Shown here: positions 17,670-26,174 of the stretch, one piece after another
Numbering within the stretch: position 1 is the stretch's first letter
Layout: each line of letters begins with the position of its first letter
Source of the DNA: Methylobacterium radiotolerans JCM 2831
GTDB taxonomy: Bacteria; Pseudomonadota; Alphaproteobacteria; Rhizobiales; Beijerinckiaceae
Assembly: GCF_000019725.1 (NCBI RefSeq)
Contig: NC_010505.1
Location: 4,263,001-4,327,000, forward strand
Length of the DNA: 64,000 bases
Direction of reading: 5' to 3'
Position numbers and translations under genes: made by a program
The notes under the pieces: generated by a model
The model's database searches: none
Told to the model about the DNA's origin: nothing
Seen by the model: the letters and a program-made list of their open reading frames with translations, nothing else

Positions 17670-17773
17670 AGGCGCTACTCGTTACGCGGAGAAGGTCTCG
17701 CGCAACCTACTTACTCGCGCGGGGTTAGGGAAGCGTTTCCATCCCGGCCCCGCGCGGCGCCTTTTTCAGAGTT

Positions 17774-18484
17774 TCACGCCAGCGCCGTGTCCGAAGCCTC
17801 TCCATCGGGGTCTTCGGACGCGTCGATCACTGCGGGCGTGGCGGTGATAGTCACTTCATCGCCCTCGATGGCGAAGCGCACGTCCATGGCGGCGGCCCGC
17901 GCCACGAGGCCGGCGTAGAACGGCAGGATGCCGTGGGCGTCGACGGTGCCGCTCTCGGGCCGGCCGGCCATCAGCTCCTCGACGTGGGGCGGGATGCGGG
18001 CGTGGGAGCCCTTGGCCTTGAGCACCAGCGTGGGCGCCTCGCCGTCGCCGGAGACGACGACGTCGATCACGCCGCCCCGGGGAATCGCCGAGGTGGCGAT
18101 CATCACGAGATTGAGCAGGAGCTTGACCTTGTTCTTCGGGAACAGCGCCTGCGGGGCGCTCCAGGTCAGCTTGGTCTTGTCGTCGGCGAACATGCCCTTG
18201 GCCACGCTCTCGGCGTCGGCGAGGTCGATCGAGGCCCCGGCGGACCCGGCCGCCCCGAAGGCGATCCGGGCGAATTTCAGCCGCGCCGAGGCCTGCCGGG
18301 CGCTCTTGCCGATCAGCTCCAGGGCGAAGGTGCGCATCGATTCGTCCTGATCGTCCTCCAGGACCTCCAGCCCGTTCACGATCGCGCCGACGGGGCTGAT
18401 CACGTCGTGGCAGACGCGGGAGCAGAGCAGGGCGGCGAGGTCGAGGCCGTCGAGATTCAGGGTCGGCGAGGTCGGGGAGGACAT
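17774..18484 (-). CDS. chpT: Histidine phosphotransferase ChpT
   Basis: 236 residues. The N-terminal helical hairpin holds the family motif LCSRVCHDVISPVGAIVNG, in which His (about residue 26) is the phosphorylation site. RLKFARIAFGAAG and a degenerate ATPase-like C-terminal domain follow, as in Caulobacter ChpT. In Alphaproteobacteria ChpT passes phosphate from CckA to CtrA and CpdR and so drives the cell cycle and motility genes. Here it is the first gene of the chemotaxis operon, 104 bp before cheA, a placement also seen in related Rhizobiales as I recall. Confidence 0.88.
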   Translation of the reverse strand: MSSPTSPTLNLDGLDLAALLCSRVCHDVISPVGAIVNGLEVLEDDQDESMRTFALELIGKSARQASARLKFARIAFGAAGSAGASIDLADAESVAKGMFADDKTKLTWSAPQALFPKNKVKLLLNLVMIATSAIPRGGVIDVVVSGDGEAPTLVLKAKGSHARIPPHVEELMAGRPESGTVDAHGILPFYAGLVARAAAMDVRFAIEGDEVTITATPAVIDASEDPDGEASDTALA

Positions 18485-18913
18485 GGTGCGCTCCGGGCGG
18501 GCGGATCTGAGGTGCGGACGTCTGCGGGCCGGGGCCCCGAGTGGGGCTGCCGGTTCCCGGCCGCCCGGTTCTCGGCCGCCCGGTCCTCGGCCGCCCCTGC
18601 GGCGATCGAGTCGCCCGAAGGGATCCCGCGCGGCCCGCGGGCCGGACCGGGGGCGACGACCGGTCCGCACGGATAGACGCCACGGTCGGCTTTGAAAAGC
18701 GTTACCGGATCGGACGGAAGGCCGGGCCGCGCCCCGATTCCGGGCCCGCGCGGCCGCGAAGCCGCCGCCGCGGCCCTGGAACGGCCGCGAAGCCGGACCC
18801 ATCCCTGGCCGCATCGTGAACGCGCGGCGCCCGCCCGGCGCCGCGCGCGGGGCCGGACACGGGCGGCCCGGCCGGCTACGATGCCGGCCCCGTCGCGCCA
18901 GGGAGGATGCGGC
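18485..18913. promoter_or_regulatory. Divergent chpT/glnE intergenic region with a 15-bp triplicate
   Basis: No gene is supported. The promoters of chpT (minus) and glnE (plus) must lie here. At 18552-18596 three adjacent 15-bp units read GGTTCCCGGCCGCCC, GGTTCTCGGCCGCCC and GGTCCTCGGCCGCCC. No CtrA-type TTAA-N7-TTAA site was seen. Confidence 0.5.
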
Positions 18914-21900
18914 ATGAGAGACGAGACCGATCCCCGGAACGGATCGGCGAGCGGATCGGCCACGACGCTGCGCGCGGGCCTGCGCCCCCGGCTCGGGCTC
19001 GCCGACCCGGACGCCGCGCGGGCCCGGCTCGCCGAGCTCGCGCCGGCGCTGCCGGCCGGCCTCCTGACGCCGGCCTGCCGGGAGCTGCTCCTGGGCCTCG
19101 CGGACCACTCCCCCTTCCTCTGGCGGGCGGCCACCCGGTCGCCCGAGCGCCTCGTCGCCCTGCTGGAGCAGTCGCCGGACGCGGCGAGCCGGGACATCAT
19201 CGCGCGGCAGCGCGGGGTCGGCGCCGCCTGCGGGGCGAATCCCGACCTCGCCGAGGTCGGCCGGCGGCTGCGCGCCAACCGGGAGGCGCACGCCCTCCTG
19301 GTCGCCCTGGCGGATCTCGGCGGCTGCTGGGACCTCGACGCGGTGACCGGCGCCCTGTCGGCCTTCGCCGACGCCTCGGTGAGCGCGGCGGTGGAGGCGC
19401 TCCTCCGGCAGGGGATGGCGGCCGGGCGGTACCGGCCCAGGGATCCGGAGGCGCCGCAGGACGGGTCGGGCCTGATCGTCCTGGGCCTGGGCAAGCTCGG
19501 CGGCTGCGAGCTGAACTACTCGAGCGACATCGACCTCGTCGTCTTCTACGAGGCGGAGCCCGCCGCCGCGGCGACCGGCGGCGACCCGAAGCCCTTCCTG
19601 GTGAAGCTGGCGCAGGGGCTGGTGAAGCTCCTGGCCGACCGGACCGCCGACGGCTACGTCCACCGCATCGACTACCGGCTGCGGCCGGATCCGGGCTCGA
19701 CCGCGGTGGCGCTCTCCACCGGCTTCGCCTTCGACTACTACCAGACGCTCGGCCAGAACTGGGAGCGCGCGGCCTTCATCAAGGCCCGGCCGATCGCCGG
19801 CGACATCCCGGCCGGCGAGGCCTTCCTGGCGGAGCTCGCGCCGTTCATCTGGCGCCGGCACTTCGACTTCCCGGCCATCGCCGAGATCCACGCCCTGAAG
19901 CGGCAGATCCACATGGTCCGCGGCCACGAGACCGTCGCGGTCGGCGGCCACGACATCAAGATCGGCCGCGGCGGCATCCGGGAGATCGAGTTCTTCGTCC
20001 AGACGCAGCAGCTCGTCTTCGGCGGCCGCAAGCCCGCCCTGCGGGGCCGCCGGACCGTCGCGATGCTCGGCGAGCTCGTCGCCGAGGGCTGGATCGACGG
20101 GCGGGCCCGGGACGAGCTCGCCGCGGCCTACGCCTTCCTGCGCACCCTCGAGCACCGGATCCAGATGATCCGGGACGAGCAGACCCAGCGCCTGCCCACC
20201 GGGACCGAGGCGCTGACCGCGCTCGCCCTGTTCGCGGGCTTCCCCGACCTGCCGGCCTTCGAGGCAGCCCTGCTCCACCATGCCGGGCGGGTCCAGGCAC
20301 ACTACGCCCTGCTGTTCGAGGCGGAGCCGGAGGCCGGCGCGGACGGGGCCGCCCTGGTCTTCGGCGAGAGCGAGCCGGATCCCGAGACCCTGGCGCGGCT
20401 CGGCGCCTTCGGGTTCTGGGACCCGCGCCTGGCCTGGGAGACCGTGCAGGGCTGGCATCTCGGCCGCCGCCCGGCCCTGCGGACCGGCCGGGCGCGGGAG
20501 ATCCTCGCCGAGATGCTCCCGGCGCTGCTGCGGGCGCTCGGCGGGACCGCCGATCCCGACGCGGCGCTCCTCGCCCTCGACCGGGCCTTCGCGCGCATGC
20601 CCGCGGTGGCCGAACTCCTCGCCATCCTGCGCTCGCACGAGCGCCTGCGCCTGCTGTTCGCCGACATCCTGGGGACGGCGCCGCGCCTCGCCGACACGGT
20701 CGGCCTGAGCCCGCACGTCCTCGACACCGTGCTCGACGCCGATTTCGTGACGCCGACCACGGATCCCGGGGAGGTCCGCGCGCAGTACCGGGCGCTCCTG
20801 GGCCAGCCGGCGAGCCACGAGGAGAGCCTCGACCGCTGCCGGGACGCCACCCGGCAGATGGCCTTCCTCACGGGCGCCCGCCTGCTGTCGGGCATCCTCA
20901 CCCCGCGCCAGGCCGGGGAAGCCTACGCGGCGATCGCCGAGGCCACGGTGGCGCTGAGCCTGGAGGCGGAGGAGCGCCGGTTCACCCTGGACCACGGCGC
21001 GGTGCCGGCGGGGCGCTGCTGCGTCCTGGCGCTGGGCCGCCTCGGATCCCGGCAGCTCAGCGCCGAATCCGACCTCGACCTCGTGTTCCTGTACGATTTC
21101 GACCCGGAGAACCGCACCAGCGACGGAAGGCGCCCCCTCGACGCCGTGGTGGCCTACAACCGGCTGGCACAGCGCGTCTTCGCGGCGCTCACCACGGCCA
21201 CGCGGCGCGGCCGCCTCTACGCCGTCGACCTGCGGCTGCGGCCCTACGGCAGCCACAGCCCGCCGGCCGTGCAGCTCAGCGGCTTCGCGGCCTATCACGG
21301 CGGCGAGGCGGAGCTCTGGGAGCACATGGCGCTCGCCCGCGCCCGGGTCGTCGCCGGCGACGCCACCCTGGCGGCCGACGTCACGGCCGCGATCGCCGGG
21401 ATCCTCCGGCAGCCGCGCGAGACCGCCGCCGTCTGCGCCGAGGCGGGGGCGATGCGGGCCCTGGTCGCGCGGGAGCGGGGCCATGCCGGCCCCTACGACC
21501 TGAAGCTCGCCCCCGGCGCGCTGTTCGACCTCGACTTCCTCGCCCAGGCCATCGTGCTGAGCCAGGCCCATGACTGGCCCGGCTGCATCGGCCTCGGCGC
21601 GGAGGCGCTGTTCCGGGCGGCGACGGCGCGCGGCCTCCTGCCCGCGGCGGCGGGCGAGGCCCTCGCCGAGACCTACGGGTTCCTCGACGCCGTCTACCAG
21701 TGGCAGCGGCTCGTGATGGCCGATCCCGCCGCCGAGCCGTCCGAGACCGCGTCCCGGCAGATCGCTAAGGCCGTGGGCCTCCCCGACGCGCGCGGCCTCG
21801 CGGCGGAGCTGCGCCGCCACCGCCGCCGGAGCCAGGCCCTGCTGGCGCAGATCCGGCGGACGGTGCGGCTGCCGTCGCGGATGCCGGCCGCCGCGCGGGA

Positions 21901-21919
21901 GCCCCCGGAGCGCCCATGA
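18914..21919 (+). CDS. glnE: Glutamine synthetase adenylyltransferase/adenylyl-removing enzyme
   Basis: 1001 residues. The ATG at 18914 follows CAGGGAGGATG. Two nucleotidyltransferase domains are present, one in each half: GLGKLGGCELNYSSDIDL near residues 188-208 and LALGRLGSRQLSAESDLDL near 703-723, each with the paired Asp residues that bind metal. The enzyme adenylylates glutamine synthetase in nitrogen excess and removes AMP in nitrogen shortage, under PII control. Length and motif spacing agree with full GlnE. It stands alone, with the CysQ-like gene 72 bp downstream. Confidence 0.95.
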   Translation: MRDETDPRNGSASGSATTLRAGLRPRLGLADPDAARARLAELAPALPAGLLTPACRELLLGLADHSPFLWRAATRSPERLVALLEQSPDAASRDIIARQRGVGAACGANPDLAEVGRRLRANREAHALLVALADLGGCWDLDAVTGALSAFADASVSAAVEALLRQGMAAGRYRPRDPEAPQDGSGLIVLGLGKLGGCELNYSSDIDLVVFYEAEPAAAATGGDPKPFLVKLAQGLVKLLADRTADGYVHRIDYRLRPDPGSTAVALSTGFAFDYYQTLGQNWERAAFIKARPIAGDIPAGEAFLAELAPFIWRRHFDFPAIAEIHALKRQIHMVRGHETVAVGGHDIKIGRGGIREIEFFVQTQQLVFGGRKPALRGRRTVAMLGELVAEGWIDGRARDELAAAYAFLRTLEHRIQMIRDEQTQRLPTGTEALTALALFAGFPDLPAFEAALLHHAGRVQAHYALLFEAEPEAGADGAALVFGESEPDPETLARLGAFGFWDPRLAWETVQGWHLGRRPALRTGRAREILAEMLPALLRALGGTADPDAALLALDRAFARMPAVAELLAILRSHERLRLLFADILGTAPRLADTVGLSPHVLDTVLDADFVTPTTDPGEVRAQYRALLGQPASHEESLDRCRDATRQMAFLTGARLLSGILTPRQAGEAYAAIAEATVALSLEAEERRFTLDHGAVPAGRCCVLALGRLGSRQLSAESDLDLVFLYDFDPENRTSDGRRPLDAVVAYNRLAQRVFAALTTATRRGRLYAVDLRLRPYGSHSPPAVQLSGFAAYHGGEAELWEHMALARARVVAGDATLAADVTAAIAGILRQPRETAAVCAEAGAMRALVARERGHAGPYDLKLAPGALFDLDFLAQAIVLSQAHDWPGCIGLGAEALFRAATARGLLPAAAGEALAETYGFLDAVYQWQRLVMADPAAEPSETASRQIAKAVGLPDARGLAAELRRHRRRSQALLAQIRRTVRLPSRMPAAAREPPERP

Positions 21920-21991
21920 GGTGGCGCTCCGGCCGGAGGCCGTCGACAATCCCCCGCCGGTCGGGCATTCAGGGCGGTCTTGGGAGGCACC

Positions 21992-22864
21992 ATGACGGGC
22001 GCGGCGACGATCTCGGGGCCGGAGCGTGAGCGGATCGCCGCGGCGCTCGCCGAGATCGCCTGCGCGGCGGGGGAGATCCTGCGCCGCTACCACCGGGGCC
22101 CCTGCCCTCACGCCCTGAAGCCGGACGGCTCCCCCTCCAGCGCCGCCGACGTCGAGGCCGAGGACCTGATCGTCGAGGCCCTCGCCGGGCGCTTCCCGGG
22201 AATCGCGGTCGTGGCCGAGGAGCGCGCCCAGGGCGACGCGACCCGCCCGGCCGACCTCTTCTTCCTCGTCGACCCCCTGGACGGCACCCGCGACTTCCTC
22301 GCCGGGACGCCGGACTACTCGGTCAACATCGCGCTCGTGTCCGGCGCCCGCCCGGTGGCGGCCGCCCTCGCGGCCCCCGGTCTCGGCCGGGTCTGGTGGG
22401 CCGGCCCCGCGACCCTGGAGGGTCCTGTGGTCGCGGGCCGGCCGGGGGCCGGGCGGCCGGTCCGCGCGCGGCCGGTGCCGGTGGCGGGCCTCGTCGCCCT
22501 GGGCAGCCGGCGGCACGGCGATCCCGAGACCGCCACCTGCCTCGCCGCGCTGCCGGTCGCGGAGACGCGCCAGGTCGGGTCCGCCCTGAAGTTCGCGCTG
22601 ATCGCCGCCGGCGAGGCGGACATCTACGTCCGCTGCGGCCCGACCATGGAATGGGATACGGCCGCGGGCGACCACATCGTCGCGGCGGCGGGGGGCCGGG
22701 TGGTGGTGCCGGGCGGCGGCCCGATCCGCTACGGCCAGCACGGGCCCGATCACCGCAACGGTCCCTTCGCGGCCCTCGGGGACCCGACCCTGGCCCCGCG
22801 GCTCGCCCTGCCGGCCCGCGCGGCCGGCCGGCCGGCGGCGCCGCTCAGCGCGGCGCGTCCGTAG
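21992..22864 (+). CDS. cysQ: Inositol-monophosphatase-family 3'(2'),5'-bisphosphate nucleotidase (CysQ-like)
   Basis: 290 residues, ATG after GGGAGGCACC. The metal-binding motifs of the lithium-sensitive phosphatase family are present: AEERA with Glu near 74, FLVDPLDGTRDF near 88-99, and MEWDTAAGDHIVAAAGG near 216. Together with the phrase KPDGSPSSAADVEAE this points to CysQ, which degrades 3'-phosphoadenosine 5'-phosphate from sulfate assimilation. Inositol monophosphatase is the alternative. The last 20 bp overlap the convergent YHS gene. Confidence 0.85.
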   Translation: MTGAATISGPERERIAAALAEIACAAGEILRRYHRGPCPHALKPDGSPSSAADVEAEDLIVEALAGRFPGIAVVAEERAQGDATRPADLFFLVDPLDGTRDFLAGTPDYSVNIALVSGARPVAAALAAPGLGRVWWAGPATLEGPVVAGRPGAGRPVRARPVPVAGLVALGSRRHGDPETATCLAALPVAETRQVGSALKFALIAAGEADIYVRCGPTMEWDTAAGDHIVAAAGGRVVVPGGGPIRYGQHGPDHRNGPFAALGDPTLAPRLALPARAAGRPAAPLSAARP

Positions 22865-23429
22865 GCGGGGCGTCGGGCGGGACATCCTGCAGACGGCTCA
22901 CGGCCGGCCAGGCCGCCTCCGCCTGGCGGGCCAGGTCGGGCTCCGCCAGGAACCGGGCGCGGCGCCCGGCATCCCGGAACAGGTACAGGCGCTCGCCGAT
23001 CACCGCGAAGACCAGGGGATCGGCGTCCACCAGCCGGCCCTCCAGGATCCCGGCGGCGTCGTAGCCCCCGAGGCGCGGGGCGTAGGCGGGCGGATCGTCC
23101 CGGAAGGCCGCGCGGTTGGCGCCGCTGGAGAAGCGCCAGACCTGGCCGCCCCAGGACAGCTCGAACCGGGCCAGACCGGCCTGCGGCCCGCCCTCCAGGA
23201 AGTAGCTGACCGGATCGAAGCCGTTGAGCGTCAGCAGCTCGATCCGGGTCCGGGCCGGCAGGCCCTCCTCCGCCGCGGCGCGGCCGGGGGCGAGCCCCGG
23301 CAGGGCCGCCAGCGCGGCGGACAGCCCGGCCGCCCGCGCGAGCGTGAGCGCCGCCTTCGGGATGATCGCGCCCGACCGTCCGAACGCGGGGAGCGCACGG
23401 GCTGCGGGGTCAGGACGCGTTAACCACAT
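22845..23429 (-). CDS. Exported YHS-domain protein
   Basis: 194 residues from the ATG at 23429. A hydrophobic stretch near residues 25-50 (ALTLARAAGLSAALAALPGL) suggests export or membrane anchoring. It is followed by a YHS-like domain: LNGFDPVSYFLEGGPQAGLA, then WRFSSGANRAAFRDDPPAYA and the PRLGGY element typical of heme- or copper-linked YHS proteins. Partner metal unknown. The Pro-rich C-terminus overlaps the end of the convergent CysQ-like gene by 20 bp, and its start is 124 bp from the eipA start on the other strand. Confidence 0.72.
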   Translation of the reverse strand: MWLTRPDPAARALPAFGRSGAIIPKAALTLARAAGLSAALAALPGLAPGRAAAEEGLPARTRIELLTLNGFDPVSYFLEGGPQAGLARFELSWGGQVWRFSSGANRAAFRDDPPAYAPRLGGYDAAGILEGRLVDADPLVFAVIGERLYLFRDAGRRARFLAEPDLARQAEAAWPAVSRLQDVPPDAPPTDAPR

Positions 23430-23553
23430 CTTGCGGATTCCCTCAGAAGCTGGTCCGACTCATCCGCCCGGCGCGGCCTCTGCCGGCCCGGCGGGACAGA
23501 GCGGCACAGGTCCGTCGCACGAACGGTTAATCGAACCGGGCGAGGAGGCAACG

Positions 23554-24198
23554 ATGACGGCACGAGACGATCGCGGCACCGATCGCGGCACCGATCGCCG
23601 CACCCTCCTGCGCGCGGGCCTCGGCCTGGCGCTGGGTGCGCCCCTCGGCGCGTCCCTCGCTGGGCTCGGCACGGCGGGAGCGGCCCGGGCGGCCGGCGAG
23701 GATCTCGACACGCCCGAGACCTTCCGCCCCGGCGAGATCGTGGAATCCGGCCACCGGTTCTTCGGCACGGTGTCGCGCGGCCTCGCGCTCACCGTCGAGG
23801 AGGCGGGCCGGCGCTGGGGCGAGCCCAACGGCTACATCCTCGGCCAGGAGGGCGGCGGCGCCGTGGTGGCGGGCGTCCGCTACGGCGAGGGCACCCTCTA
23901 CACCCGCAACGCCGGCCAGCGGCGCATCTACTGGCAGGGCCCGTCCGTCGGCTTCGATGTCGGCGGCGACGGCGCCCGCACCATGATGCTGGTCTACAAC
24001 CTGCCCAACGTGCGCGACCTGTACCGCCGCTTCGCCGGCGTCGACGGCTCGGCCTACCTGGTGGGCGGCTTCGGGATGACCGCGGTGGTCAACGACCGGG
24101 TCATCGTCGTGCCGATCCGCAGCGGCGTCGGCGCCCGCCTCGGGATCAATGTCGGCTATCTGAAGTTCACCCGTGAGCCCACTTGGAACCCTTTCTGA
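23554..24198 (+). CDS. EipA-like envelope integrity protein (DUF1134)
   Basis: 214 residues, ATG after CGAGGAGGCAACG. The mature part (about 50-214) matches the DUF1134 pattern: GYILGQEGGGAVVAGVRYGE, GFDVGGDGARTMMLVYNL, GSAYLVGGFGMTAVV, ending GVGARLGINVGYLKFTREP. In Brucella the homologue EipA is a periplasmic protein needed for envelope integrity. The N-terminus has a twin-arginine-like signal (DRRTLLRAGLGLALG) preceded by a DRGT-DRGT-DRRT tandem from a 12-bp repeat, so the twin Arg arises within the third unit. Confidence 0.85.
   Translation: MTARDDRGTDRGTDRRTLLRAGLGLALGAPLGASLAGLGTAGAARAAGEDLDTPETFRPGEIVESGHRFFGTVSRGLALTVEEAGRRWGEPNGYILGQEGGGAVVAGVRYGEGTLYTRNAGQRRIYWQGPSVGFDVGGDGARTMMLVYNLPNVRDLYRRFAGVDGSAYLVGGFGMTAVVNDRVIVVPIRSGVGARLGINVGYLKFTREPTWNPF
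23569..23604. repeat. Three-unit 12-bp repeat in the eipA signal region
   Basis: GATCGCGGCACC occurs at 23569-23580 and 23581-23592, and as GATCGCCGCACC at 23593-23604. In frame this adds four residues per unit to the region before the export signal. Confidence 0.85.
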
Positions 24199-24330
24199 TC
24201 CGGCCTGATCGGGCACGGGATCGGAACGCGTTCTGATTGACCGGCGCCGCGGGATTTCACCCTCGCGGCCAACCTGGGCTAGAGTGAAGGCGGGTCGGGT
24301 TTTCCGGCCGGATGCGCGGGCTGCACCCTC

Positions 24331-25059
24331 GTGATCGAAACGGTGATGATCTTCGCGCTGGGCTTCCTGGCGGCGAGCCTGTGCGGCCTGCTGCTGCTGC
24401 CGGCCCTCAACGCGCGCGCCGCGCGCCTGGAGCGGCGCCGGGCCGAGGCGCGCCTGCCCCTGTCCCCGGCCGAGATCGCCGCGGAGCGCGACTTCCTGCG
24501 CGCGCAGTTCGCCGTGCAGCAGCGCCGCCTGGAGCGCCGGGTCGAGACCGTCGAGGCGCGGCGGCAGGCCGACATGGCGGCGATCGGGGCCGGGACGATG
24601 CGGGTCGCCGCCCTCGCGCGCGACGTCGCGGCCCGCGACGCCGAGATCGCCCAGGCCCAGGCCAAGACCCGGGAACTCGAGACCGAGCTGGCGCTCGCCC
24701 GCGACGACGGGAGCGCGAGCCTCGCCACCCTCCAGGCCCTCGAGGACGCCCATGCCGACCTGCTCGACAGCCTCCTGGCACTCCGGCAGGGCCCGGCCCC
24801 GGCGCCCGACGCCGCCGCGCTGGCGGCCGAGCGCGACGACCTGCGCGCGAGCCTGAAGGCGGCCGAGGAGGCCCTGGCCCTGACCCTGGCCGACCGGCAG
24901 AGCGACCGGGCCGGAAGCCCGCCGCCGGACCGGCAGGCCGGCATCGAGCGCGAGAACGCCGATCTCCGGCGGCGAATCGTCGAGGTCGCCGACGCCCTCA
25001 CGGCCCCGGGCCGGATGCCCCGGACCGCGTCGGCGATGCCGCAACCCGAGCGGGTCTGA
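24331..25059 (+). CDS. Membrane-anchored coiled-coil protein, unknown function
   Basis: 242 residues from a GTG at 24331; the next Met codon is seven residues on. One N-terminal membrane helix (about 4-26, VMIFALGFLAASLCGLLLL) is followed by long charged heptad-like helices (about 30-190, rich in Arg/Glu/Ala) and a Pro-rich tail. The layout resembles small envelope scaffold or division-linked coiled-coil proteins. I do not recognise a family. It stands between eipA and a small exported protein, in a run of plus-strand envelope genes. Confidence 0.65.
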   Translation: MIETVMIFALGFLAASLCGLLLLPALNARAARLERRRAEARLPLSPAEIAAERDFLRAQFAVQQRRLERRVETVEARRQADMAAIGAGTMRVAALARDVAARDAEIAQAQAKTRELETELALARDDGSASLATLQALEDAHADLLDSLLALRQGPAPAPDAAALAAERDDLRASLKAAEEALALTLADRQSDRAGSPPPDRQAGIERENADLRRRIVEVADALTAPGRMPRTASAMPQPERV

Positions 25060-25203
25060 GCGGATCCGCCCCCGGAACGGGGGTTTGGCTACCGGAACGC
25101 AACCGAAAACCTGCGATGACTGCCTTGTTTCGACCACGCAAAGGCATCATCGCATCGCCGACGCGTCCTGCATTCACAACTTCGACAGATGGTACGGATA
25201 CCC

Positions 25204-25506
25204 ATGCGCCTGAAGCCGATCGCCCTCGCCGTCGCGGCGGCCCTTGCCCTGACGCTGCCGGCAGCGGCGCAGCAGACGAAGCGCGGCAATGAGACCCTGA
25301 AGAAGTACTGCACCGGCGACTACCTGACCTACTGCGGCAACCTGGCCCCCGACGATCCGGCCACCGATGCCTGCTTCCAGAAGAACTGGAAGAAGCTCAG
25401 CGAGAACTGCCGCCGGGCGATCGACGCCTACGAGGCCGAGCAGCAGCAGAACGCCCCCGCCAAGAACCGGCAGGGCTCGCAGGGCGGCAAGGAGCGGCGG
25501 GGCTGA
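25204..25506 (+). CDS. Small exported Cys-rich repeat protein
   Basis: 100 residues from the ATG at 25204. A signal peptide (MRLKPIALAVAAALALTLPA, cut after AAAQ) precedes one cysteine-rich repeat: YCTGDYLTYCGNLAP then DACFQKNWKKLSENCRRAI. Four Cys at this spacing match the Cys-rich repeat family (Golgi-protein-1 type) found in many proteobacterial periplasmic proteins, probably with two disulfides. The C-terminus is Gln/Lys-rich and likely disordered. Role unknown. Confidence 0.75.
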   Translation: MRLKPIALAVAAALALTLPAAAQQTKRGNETLKKYCTGDYLTYCGNLAPDDPATDACFQKNWKKLSENCRRAIDAYEAEQQQNAPAKNRQGSQGGKERRG

Positions 25507-25662
25507 CGCCTCCCGACCGTCGCGGCCCGGGAACCGGCGCCCGGCCGCACGCCGCGACCGGGCTGTGGCGGGCGGGCGCTCGCGCCGGGACGCGGCAACG
25601 GCTAAGGTAGCGCTCCCGCCGGCCCTCGCGTGCCGGTGCCGAGCCCGCCGGACCCTCGCGCG

Positions 25663-26019
25663 ATGTTGTCGAAACCCGCCCTGAAACTCCTGGCCGTGTC
25701 CGGCCTCGTGGCCCTGGCGGCTTCCGCCTGCGGGCGGCGGGGCGCGCTGGAGCCGCCGCAGACGGCGGCCCCCGCGGCAGCAGCGGCCGGCGCACAGCCG
25801 AGTGCGGACGCGCCGACCGGACGGCGGACGCTGCCGGTCTCGGTCGGGCTCGGCGGCGGCGCCCCCGAGCCGGATCCGGCCTCGGTGCGCGCCGGCGACG
25901 AGCTCTCCGCGGCGGCGGTGCCGCCGGGCGGCACCGATGCGCCGGTGGAGACCAGCCGCGGGGCGCGCCGCGGCTACCGCGTGCCCAAGGAGCCTTTCAT
26001 TCTGGATCCGCTGCTGTAG
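25663..26019 (+). CDS. lptM: LptM-like lipoprotein upstream of lysA
   Basis: 118 residues from the ATG at 25663. A lipoprotein signal ends in LAASAC-GRRGALEPP, so the Cys near residue 24 would be lipidated. The short GRRGxLxxP start followed by a low-complexity tail, ending RVPKEPFILDPLL, matches LptM/YifL-type proteins that lie just upstream of lysA in many Proteobacteria. In E. coli LptM helps the LptD-LptE translocon mature. Most of the protein is Ala/Pro-rich and poorly conserved, so the name rests on the lipobox region and gene order. Confidence 0.72.
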   Translation: MLSKPALKLLAVSGLVALAASACGRRGALEPPQTAAPAAAAAGAQPSADAPTGRRTLPVSVGLGGGAPEPDPASVRAGDELSAAAVPPGGTDAPVETSRGARRGYRVPKEPFILDPLL

Positions 26020-26174
26020 AGGGCGGAGGCCGGCACCTCGTCGCGGTGCCGCGCGCCCGGTGACCTGGTCGGACCCGGTCGGCGGCGCGCCCGCCGCGGC
26101 CCGCGGCGGGGTGTTTCACGGGAAACAGCCCGCGCTCCGGCGCGGACGAGACACGGCGACGAGACACGGCCGAG

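Noticed and set aside
24224..24233. GAACGCGTTC after eipA as a stress-sigma promoter
   Set aside because: It is a short palindrome; no correctly spaced -10 element follows.
26020..26174. Lysine riboswitch ahead of lysA
   Set aside because: The leader is only 155 bp and shows none of the conserved stems of a lysine element.
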